Source: a virus. From it: DNA of 64,000 bases. The position numbers and the translations under genes are program-made. The DNA is taken from the IMG/VR virus record IMGVR_UViG_3300046675_000234, positions 17,692 through 81,691 of that record, one strand, 5' to 3'. The notes beneath the pieces were generated by a model. The model saw only the letters and a list, made by a program, of their open reading frames with translations, made no database searches and was not told the DNA's origin. Positions 55,860 to 62,719 of the stretch are shown in pieces (position 1 is the first letter of the stretch; every line of letters starts with the position of its first letter).

Positions 55860-56071
55860 GATACGAGAACCGCAGGCTGGCCCACGGGCTGGCCTGGTTC
55901 ACCCTGGTCCTGCCGCTGCTGGTCCTGTTCTGGATTCCGGTCCAGGCGGTGCTGCTGATCAGCTCCGTGCTGATCGCCGCCGTCACGCTGTGGGTGACCA
56001 GCTCGACCATGCGGGACGTCCGCGTGATCCGCTACGGGTACTTCTGGTACTTCCACGCGGACCTGCACTAA
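55856..56071 (+). CDS. Membrane protein, 71 aa
   Basis: Hydrophobic hairpin: LAWFTLVLPLLVLFWIPVQA, then VLLISSVLIAAVTLWVTSST, polar ends. Likely two TM helices. Unknown; a superinfection or lysis role is possible. Confidence 0.68.
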   Translation: MRYENRRLAHGLAWFTLVLPLLVLFWIPVQAVLLISSVLIAAVTLWVTSSTMRDVRVIRYGYFWYFHADLH

Positions 56072-56097
56072 GACCTGGCGGGAATAGGCCCGCCACG

Positions 56098-56112
56098 AGC
56101 GGTGTTTACACC
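56098..56112 (+). promoter_or_regulatory. Promoter/operator with full GGTGTTTACACC palindrome
   Basis: AGCGGT followed by GTTTACACC, the full 12-mer. A 7-bp hairpin (GGGCTCG/CGAGCCC, 56119-56135) and ACGATGAGGAAG lead to the exported-protein gene. Confidence 0.65.
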
Positions 56113-56164
56113 ACCGCAGGGCTCGCACCGAGCCCGCAACGATGAGGAAGAAGAAAACAAGACC

Positions 56165-56887
56165 ATGCGCAAGACCACTCGCGCCCTCGGCTGGCTAGCC
56201 GCTGCGACCATCGCAGCCGGTGTCCCCGCCACGGCGCTAGCATCGAACGCCAGCGCGGCGGTTCGCCACCCGGTCACGGCAGTGACCCACATCTCCAACC
56301 GCGATGACGGCGGCGGCGGCGGCGTCTGGGCGAAGGACTCCTTCACCCGCACCCTGACCGTCAACTACCTGGGCAAGGTCACCCCGGCTCAGATCGCGGC
56401 CAACCCGGCGCTGGCCACCACGCCGTACATCTACAACGCCCAGCTCCAGGACCAGGGCAGCTTCCGGGATCTCCCCGGCCAGCTCACCCCGAACCAGGGC
56501 GGGCACAACGCGGGCCGCGTTCTCAAGCCCGTCCAGGTCTCCGGTCCCATGTCCGGCTTCGGCCAGTTCGGCGTGTTCTACGCCTCGGCCAAGGCCCACA
56601 ACGGGCTGGTCCCCACCGCTCTGCGCGGCGCGATCAACAGCGCCTACCCGTCGAGCACCTGGCCCGAGCTGGCGTTCCCGGCTGGCACCACGTTCAGCGG
56701 TGTCAGCGAGTCCGGCTACGGCTACAACTACCAGGCCGTGCCCTTCACCAAGTACATCGTGAAGGTCGTCAACGGCAAGCGGGTCATCGTGCCCGTGCAC
56801 GGCTTCAAGCAGCACTGGAGCGACAGCGCCTGGAACGGCGATGGCCAGCTCCGTGCCGATGGCAACATCACCGGGCTGAACCACTGA
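56165..56887 (+). CDS. Exported protein of unknown function, last rightward gene
   Basis: 240 aa from the ATG at 56165. Sec signal MRKTTRALGWLAAATIAAGV with ASNASA cleavage near 32. Mature domain begins with a Gly run, then TLTVNYLGKVTPAQIAANPA and beta-rich stretches with many Gly/Tyr (GVSESGYGYNYQAVPFTKY). No Cys, no catalytic motif seen. Under its own palindrome promoter and closed by a terminator: the arrangement of a moron gene. Role unknown; a secreted host-surface or fitness factor is possible. Confidence 0.82.
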   Translation: MRKTTRALGWLAAATIAAGVPATALASNASAAVRHPVTAVTHISNRDDGGGGGVWAKDSFTRTLTVNYLGKVTPAQIAANPALATTPYIYNAQLQDQGSFRDLPGQLTPNQGGHNAGRVLKPVQVSGPMSGFGQFGVFYASAKAHNGLVPTALRGAINSAYPSSTWPELAFPAGTTFSGVSESGYGYNYQAVPFTKYIVKVVNGKRVIVPVHGFKQHWSDSAWNGDGQLRADGNITGLNH

Positions 56888-56906
56888 GCTAGCCCAGCTC
56901 ACGCCC

Positions 56907-56937
56907 AAGGCTCGCCAGCCGCTAGCTGGCGGGCCTT
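56907..56937. terminator. Bidirectional terminator between converging genes
   Basis: GGCTCGCCAG pairs with CTGGCGGGCC (10 bp with one G-T pair, extended by AA/TT), loop CCGCTAG, followed by TT on either strand. It sits between the rightward arm and the leftward tail genes; the end of the 96-aa gene (56922) lies inside it. Confidence 0.78.
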
Positions 56938-57212
56938 TCGCGTACCGGCGCGGCGGCGGACTTGCAGCCGGTGATCGGGTCCAGGTCTTCGGTGTCCTCG
57001 CCCACCTTGCTCATCGGCTCGGTGGCCGCGTCGATGTACTTCCACATCCCGCGCGGGTTCAGCAGGTCGAGCACCTTGGCGGCGCTCACCATGACGTTCC
57101 TGCCGTGCAGGGCCTGGGCCTGCTCCAGGTCGATCTGCACGCGGGCCACCGCCTCGCGGTACTCGCAGGTGTGCGGCGGCGCGGGCAGGCGGAATCTGGA
57201 GGGTCGGGGCAT
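56922..57212 (-). CDS. Hypothetical protein, 96 aa
   Basis: Last gene of the leftward tail operon. Helical core (AVARVQIDLEQAQALHGRNV) and an acidic stretch (VGEDTEDLDPITGC). No family recognised. May be a late accessory gene. Confidence 0.68.
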   Translation of the reverse strand: MPRPSRFRLPAPPHTCEYREAVARVQIDLEQAQALHGRNVMVSAAKVLDLLNPRGMWKYIDAATEPMSKVGEDTEDLDPITGCKSAAAPVRERPAS

Positions 57213-57227
57213 GGGGCTCAGCCTAAC

Positions 57228-57500
57228 TCAGCAGCCGGTTACCGACAGGTAGGCACTGGCGGATGCCAGCCCGGCTGGCATCGTGATCACCGTCCCGGCC
57301 ACGACGCAGATCGCGGCCATGTTCGATCCGTTCGACATGACCACCGCCTTCCTGATCACCTGGAAGACGGGCTGGACCCCGGTCACGCTCAGGTCGAGCG
57401 TGTCGCCCGTGTTGATGTTCCGCAGCGCGAAGGCGGCGAACAGGTCGGCACCGCTCTGGTTGTAGAGCACGTCCACGTTCAGGCTGGTCAGGACGGCCAT
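57228..57500 (-). CDS. Small structural-type beta protein, 90 aa
   Basis: MAVLTSLNVDVLYNQSGADL then FAAFALRNINTGDTLDLS and VVAGTVITMPAGLASASAYL. The LRNINTGDT pattern is common in small actinophage virion proteins beside tail fibres or capsid decorations. RBS AAGGAGATCC. Probably a virion component. Confidence 0.72.
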   Translation of the reverse strand: MAVLTSLNVDVLYNQSGADLFAAFALRNINTGDTLDLSVTGVQPVFQVIRKAVVMSNGSNMAAICVVAGTVITMPAGLASASAYLSVTGC

Positions 57501-57509
57501 GGGATCTCC

Positions 57510-60500
57510 TTAGTGCTGGTACGAGACGGTGAGCTGTGGCATCGAGCCGGTCGAGCCGCCGCCTCCGTAGAAGTAGCCGTACCGGTCGGCGGACAGGTTC
57601 CCGGCCTTCAGCACCGTCCACCGCCCGGCGGTCTTCCACGCCGCCCAGTCCGCCGAGCCGATCGTGTGTGACAGTAGCTGGCCTTCGTTGATGTGCCAGT
57701 TGGTCAGCTCGCCGCTGATGTTGCCCGTGCCGCCCGGCGAGCCGGGGTTGCCGTAGCGCAGGCTGACCGTCATCCCGGAGTTGTACCAGGAGTGCAGGTT
57801 CAGCAGCCGCAGCTTGACGCTGGTCACCGTGTAGTTCAGCACCGTGGACAGGCTGTTGCCCCGGCTGCCGTTCGCCCAGACGATCCAGGAGTGATCATCG
57901 TAGTTGTTCCCCGAGTAGCAGCCCTGGTACATGCTGCCATTGCTGGTTTTCAGCCCGTACTGGTCGTAGGAGTAGGTGTGGCTCGGGTAGAAGGTCTCGG
58001 TGTAGTTCTGGACCGTGGTGCCGCCGCCGGTCCCGGTGCCCAGGGCCACGCCGTTGTTGCTGAACTGCGAGCTGAGGTAGTTGCCCAGATCCTCGATACG
58101 GATCTCCAGCGAGCCCTGGTACTGGAAGGTCCCGGCCTGCACGTTAGCCGTCACCAGCAGCCGGTACAGCGTATCGACCGCGAGGTTGCCGGGGATGTAG
58201 TCCAGCGGCGGGGTCTCGAAGTTCAGGTTGGCGTTGGAGAGTGCCAGGACCGACTGCCGCAGCACGGTGGACGACGTGCCCGGCGTGCTGCCATCGGTGG
58301 TAGCCCGGAGCTGCATCACGTACTGGGTGGCCGCATTGGTCGGGATGAAGTTGGTCGGCACGACGGAGAACCGGTAGCCGCGCCCGGCGGTGAGCGTCTG
58401 GTCCAGCTCCAGGATGGAGGTGTTCGTGGTCCCGACCGGCGTTGACGGCCATGGCCCGCCGGGGGTCCAGCCACGGGCGACCACGCCCAGGGCGAAGTTC
58501 GGCAGGATGTCATTGGCCACCGACTGGCCCTGGAGCAGCAGGTCACTGACGCCCGAGACGATCTGCCCGGTGATGTTGCCCTGCCCGTCGATGTTGGCGA
58601 GCTTGTTGCCCAGGTACGGGTCGGTGATCCCGAACACGTCGGTGAGCTGCGGCAGGCCGACGAAATTGATGCCCTGCGGGATCGGGTTGCTCAGCGCGTC
58701 CGTGGTGGCAATCGGGCTGTTGGAGTAGGCCAGCCCGCCGGGCACGGATTGCCCGTCCACCAGAAACCACTGGCCAGCCGTATCGGCCTGGCGCTCCATC
58801 ACGTAGAAGGTCGCGCTCTGCGCGGTCGGCGGCACAAACGAGTTGTAGATGACCCACGACGCGAACTGGTTAAACGCAATGACACCAGGCGTGATGAACG
58901 AGTTGCCCAGGTTGGTGCCCGTGCCGTTCGGCCCGGACCAGTAGGTGAAGCCGATCTCGACCGCGTTCAGCGCGATGTTCAGCGTGCCGATCACGATGCG
59001 GCTAGCGATGTAGGTGCCGGGCTGCACCGGGAACGGAGGGTAGGCGATACCCCACGACGTGGCCGTGCCCACCTTGGTGACCCTGGCGCTGAACGTGCCG
59101 TTGTCGGCCCACAGCGTGGACGCGGACAGGCTGGCGGCGGTCGATGTGGGAGCGGTGCTCAGCGGCGACAGCGAGGCGTCCTTGTAGCCGAGCAGCACGC
59201 CAGCCCACGCAGCCGAGGTGATGGTGGCCGAAGCGGTGACCGAACCGGAACCGGGGATGTTGGTGGAGTACCAGACCTGCGTCCACTGCTGCCCGGAGAC
59301 GTTGTTCGAGATGGCCTGCTGCCAGCCGTCCGGCACGGTACCGGCCCCGCCAGCCGTGGCCCACGAGGCGATGAACAGCAGCGAGTCCCCGTAGAAGCCC
59401 GGCGTACCGGTTACGCTCGGCGCGGTGCTGGTGCCGGTGGCCTGCGCGCTGAAGTCGAGCGGGGTCACGGTCGGCACGAACGCGGTGCCCAGCGCGATGA
59501 TGTTCTTCTGCTGCGTATTCGATGCGGCGTAAGCCACCGTGATCGTGTCGCTGGTGCTCAGCGCGTTGGCGTTGACCGCCTGGAAGACCTGCTGGTACGG
59601 CGCGACCGTGGTGTTGCTCTGCACCAGCGTGTACGTGTTGCCCTGGGAGTCGGTGACGCCGGTCGCGGCGGTCGTGCCAGCCGCCGAGGCCACCACGGTG
59701 ATCGCCCAGCCCTGCTGGGTGGCCTGGCCGACCCCGGTCAGGTAGGACCCGAACGCGGAGGCCGAGTTGGAGCTGAACAGCACCGCTGGCGCGGACGGCG
59801 GCTCAAAGTCGGTGATGGCCGGGGCAGTCTGCGAGGCGTAGATGGCCTGGGTGCCGGTGGGGGTCAGCTCCATCAGCAGGTGACCGGTCTGGTCGTACCA
59901 GAAGATCGTGCCGTCCGGGCCGATCTTGAAGACCACAGTCCCGGCCGCGTTGGTGATCGAGATCGAGCCGTCCGGGTTGATCGAGGTGCGCGGGTTGGTG
60001 GCGCTGTTCTGGATCGTCGTGCCGGTGACCACCGTGCCGTCCACGATGTTCGCCACCACGATGCCGGTCTGGAGCAGGCTGGCGGTGATCGTGCCCGCCT
60101 GGATCTGGGTCGCGGTGATCGTCCCGGCCAGGATCTGCGCGGCGGTGACCGCGCCCGCCGCGATCAGCGGCGTGGTGATCGCCCCGGCTGCCAGCGCCTG
60201 GGTGCCGTACTGGTAGGCGGTCCAGGTGGTCCCGTTCCACTGGGTGAGCTGGCCCCCGGCGGCGGTGTTGAACCACAGGTCGTTGACCTGCGGGCTGACC
60301 GGGGCCGAGCCGCCGACGCTGACCGTGGTGCCCCCGGCGGTGAAGCTCAGCAAGCCGGGCGTGATCGAGCCGGGGGTGAGCGTCTGGGCCGTGGACAGCG
60401 GCTGCCCGGAGGACTGCGCGGACGGCGGCGAGCTGGTGCGCGAGCGGTTGACGCCGACCAGCACCGCGTAATAGACCACGCTCGGGTCCAGCCCGGCCAC

Positions 60501-60923
60501 GGTAACCACGCCACCGGCCTGCATGGTCCGCTTCAGCGTGGTGCTGTCCGGGACAAAGGCGGACACCGTGCTGACGTGCACCTCGGTCCACAGGAAGTCG
60601 GCCAGCGGCGCGGTACCGCCCAGCAGCCCGTCCCAGCCGACGATCAGCCCGCCGATCTGCGCGGCCACGATAGGCACGCTCGGCGTCAGCGGCGGATTCG
60701 CGCCGACCTCGACTATGGTCACGGTGCCGTCCGGCTGGCTGCCGATGACCTGCCGGGTGTTGCCCTGGTCATCGTTGACCAGCAGCGCGCCGCCGTCGAT
60801 CGAGCTGTTGGCCAGGTTGTAGCTGGACCGCTGGCTGCGTTCGAGCTGCTGGATGCGGGCCTGCATCTGCTTGATCTGCTCACCGAGCTGGCTGACCGCC
60901 GGGCTGTACCCGTTCACTGTCAT
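57510..60923 (-). CDS. Large minor tail / tail fibre protein
   Basis: 1137 aa. N-terminal coiled coil (VSQLGEQIKQMQARIQQLER). An FnIII-like domain follows (about 80-170, ending YYAVLVGVNRSRTSSP). Next is a TxxAAGAVTAAQILAGTITA repeat region (about 240-300) typical of trimeric tail fibres, then several Gly/Ser/Thr/Ala-rich beta domains. The C-terminus (about 985-1137) resembles DNRLRE-type beta domains (SYDQYGLKTSNGSMYQGCYS, VTSVKLRLLNLHSWYNSG). It overlaps the previous gene by 4 nt. Likely a receptor-binding or baseplate-distal protein. Confidence 0.88.
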   Translation of the reverse strand: MTVNGYSPAVSQLGEQIKQMQARIQQLERSQRSSYNLANSSIDGGALLVNDDQGNTRQVIGSQPDGTVTIVEVGANPPLTPSVPIVAAQIGGLIVGWDGLLGGTAPLADFLWTEVHVSTVSAFVPDSTTLKRTMQAGGVVTVAGLDPSVVYYAVLVGVNRSRTSSPPSAQSSGQPLSTAQTLTPGSITPGLLSFTAGGTTVSVGGSAPVSPQVNDLWFNTAAGGQLTQWNGTTWTAYQYGTQALAAGAITTPLIAAGAVTAAQILAGTITATQIQAGTITASLLQTGIVVANIVDGTVVTGTTIQNSATNPRTSINPDGSISITNAAGTVVFKIGPDGTIFWYDQTGHLLMELTPTGTQAIYASQTAPAITDFEPPSAPAVLFSSNSASAFGSYLTGVGQATQQGWAITVVASAAGTTAATGVTDSQGNTYTLVQSNTTVAPYQQVFQAVNANALSTSDTITVAYAASNTQQKNIIALGTAFVPTVTPLDFSAQATGTSTAPSVTGTPGFYGDSLLFIASWATAGGAGTVPDGWQQAISNNVSGQQWTQVWYSTNIPGSGSVTASATITSAAWAGVLLGYKDASLSPLSTAPTSTAASLSASTLWADNGTFSARVTKVGTATSWGIAYPPFPVQPGTYIASRIVIGTLNIALNAVEIGFTYWSGPNGTGTNLGNSFITPGVIAFNQFASWVIYNSFVPPTAQSATFYVMERQADTAGQWFLVDGQSVPGGLAYSNSPIATTDALSNPIPQGINFVGLPQLTDVFGITDPYLGNKLANIDGQGNITGQIVSGVSDLLLQGQSVANDILPNFALGVVARGWTPGGPWPSTPVGTTNTSILELDQTLTAGRGYRFSVVPTNFIPTNAATQYVMQLRATTDGSTPGTSSTVLRQSVLALSNANLNFETPPLDYIPGNLAVDTLYRLLVTANVQAGTFQYQGSLEIRIEDLGNYLSSQFSNNGVALGTGTGGGTTVQNYTETFYPSHTYSYDQYGLKTSNGSMYQGCYSGNNYDDHSWIVWANGSRGNSLSTVLNYTVTSVKLRLLNLHSWYNSGMTVSLRYGNPGSPGGTGNISGELTNWHINEGQLLSHTIGSADWAAWKTAGRWTVLKAGNLSADRYGYFYGGGGSTGSMPQLTVSYQH

Positions 60924-62719
60924 AGCGTCCCTGCCTGCCCTGTCTCGGCCTGGTAGGTGAAGCTGTCCGACCGGGCCAGCGCCAGCGTCATCAGGTCGGT
61001 GGTGGGGTCCTGGGTCATCGAGATGATCCGGCTCCAGATCACCGTGTTCCGCCAGCCGCTGGCGAGCATCACCGGGATGTCGTCACCGGGACTGAAGCTC
61101 CCGAACGGCGCGTTGGGGTGGTTCTTGACCACGATCTGGCTCACCGTGTCGATGTTCTCCATCGCCTTGAGTACCTTGGTGGCCTTGACCGCCAGCCGGG
61201 CCGTGGTGTAGATCGTCTGGTCGGAGTAGACGGCACTGCGCCGCAGCCGCCCGGTGTTCGTGTTGACCGCCTGGGTACGGATCTGCGCCGAGCCCTGGCC
61301 CGCGCCGAGCCCGATGATGTCGTTGGCGTACTTGGACCCGTCACGGCTCACTGACGCCGCCTGGATGATGTTCTCGCCTTCAGCGAACCGCAGGCCGGTC
61401 AGCCGCCCGCCGAGCCGGGGGACGCCGAAGTTGAGCTGGTGCCGGATCGTGCCCTTGGTCCTGTCCGCCCAGTAGTGCCGCTCGCGCCAGTCCATGAGGG
61501 CTTCCTGGGCGATGGAGCTGATCTCGGACCCGCAGTCGGTGCTGTTGTACCAGAGCATCTGCCATGGGGTCACGGTACGGACCTGGACCACCTGGATGCC
61601 CTTGCCGTATGCCTTGCGGGTATTCGTGGTCAGCGTGATCTGGCCGAAGGTACCGGTCACCACCTGGTTGATGGTGTACATATCGCCGCCGATCAGGATG
61701 CTCTCCCCGTTGGCGTAGGCCATGCTGTCCGTCAGCCAGACGTTGTTCGCCCCGGACGCGGCGGGACGGGACAGCGTGGTGTAGACCGGCGAGGTCTGGG
61801 CTACCGGGTCGCCCGCGTTGTGCGGCTCGCCCAGGCCCGTGGTCAGCTTGACCTGGCCGGTGGGCACGCCTCCGGTGCTCAGCACGATCGAGCTGATGGT
61901 GTACGGGTAGCCCGCGACGGAGATGGTCTCCTTGGCAGTGAACAGCGGGGCGCTGGCGATCCAGATGCTGGTGTCCCCGGCGTTCGCCTTCTTGGTGGTG
62001 ACGGTCTGCGCGCCGGGCGGTATCTGAGCGCCGATCAGGTAACCGGCCTTGGCCGAGCCCAGCTCCAGGCCGATGTTCCCGCCGGGCTGGGATTGTATCC
62101 AGTCCCAGATCAGCCGCACCGCGTCCAGGGCGTCGATGTTGGTCCGGGTGACGTTCGGCCCCTCGTAGATGATGCCGTTGGCGTACCCGGCGAAGCCGGT
62201 GGCGGTCATCTGCCACTGCGGCCCGGATATCTGCGAGCTGGTGACGATGCCGCCGAACTTCACCTCGTCGGCTTCCTCCAGGTAGACCGCATCGCGCCAC
62301 TCCAGCAGCAGCGCGTTCCCGCTGGCGTCCATCATGTCGGGCCTGGGCGGGGCCAGGGCGCAGGTGAAGGTATCGGCCGCGTTCAGCGCCCAGGTGATGG
62401 AAGGGTTGAGCACGCCCTGCACGTCGCGGTGCCACCAGGCCCCGGTCAGCAAGTTCTGGACGTGCATCCGGGGCATCTGGCTGCGGATGAAGGCCGGGCT
62501 GGCGGGCCGGATCGCGGTGCCGGGCACCTGCGCGGGAGCTGAGCCGATCCGCACCGACAGGGTGTCCACCGCGCCCGCCGTCTCGGGCAGGGCTGGCGAG
62601 ACGCTGATGCTGACGGCCAGGTCTTCGGTGGCAGCCCCGGTATCGGCCTCGGGCACGGCGGTGCTGACGGCAACCTTATCGGTCGCGCCTGCCCTGTCCG
62701 GGAGCTGCGGTGTGGTCAT
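60920..62719 (-). CDS. Minor tail protein (gp37-like baseplate component)
   Basis: 599 aa from the ATG at 62719 (TGATG overlap). The first 65 residues are three units of the 18-aa repeat seen in the upstream gene. Then PRMHVQNLLTGAWWHRDVQG, AVYLEEADEVKFGGIVTSS and TATGFAGYANGIIYEG: the pattern of actinophage minor tail proteins of the ReqiPepy6 gp37-like group, followed by WIWDWIQ-type and Gly-rich domains. Such proteins sit at the tail tip around the tape-measure end. Confidence 0.85.
   Translation of the reverse strand: MTTPQLPDRAGATDKVAVSTAVPEADTGAATEDLAVSISVSPALPETAGAVDTLSVRIGSAPAQVPGTAIRPASPAFIRSQMPRMHVQNLLTGAWWHRDVQGVLNPSITWALNAADTFTCALAPPRPDMMDASGNALLLEWRDAVYLEEADEVKFGGIVTSSQISGPQWQMTATGFAGYANGIIYEGPNVTRTNIDALDAVRLIWDWIQSQPGGNIGLELGSAKAGYLIGAQIPPGAQTVTTKKANAGDTSIWIASAPLFTAKETISVAGYPYTISSIVLSTGGVPTGQVKLTTGLGEPHNAGDPVAQTSPVYTTLSRPAASGANNVWLTDSMAYANGESILIGGDMYTINQVVTGTFGQITLTTNTRKAYGKGIQVVQVRTVTPWQMLWYNSTDCGSEISSIAQEALMDWRERHYWADRTKGTIRHQLNFGVPRLGGRLTGLRFAEGENIIQAASVSRDGSKYANDIIGLGAGQGSAQIRTQAVNTNTGRLRRSAVYSDQTIYTTARLAVKATKVLKAMENIDTVSQIVVKNHPNAPFGSFSPGDDIPVMLASGWRNTVIWSRIISMTQDPTTDLMTLALARSDSFTYQAETGQAGTL

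Noticed and set aside
58749-60956. 735-codon plus-strand frame opposite the tail fibre gene
   Set aside because: Antisense shadow with Arg/Gly-rich composition; the minus-strand protein has coherent tail-fibre features.
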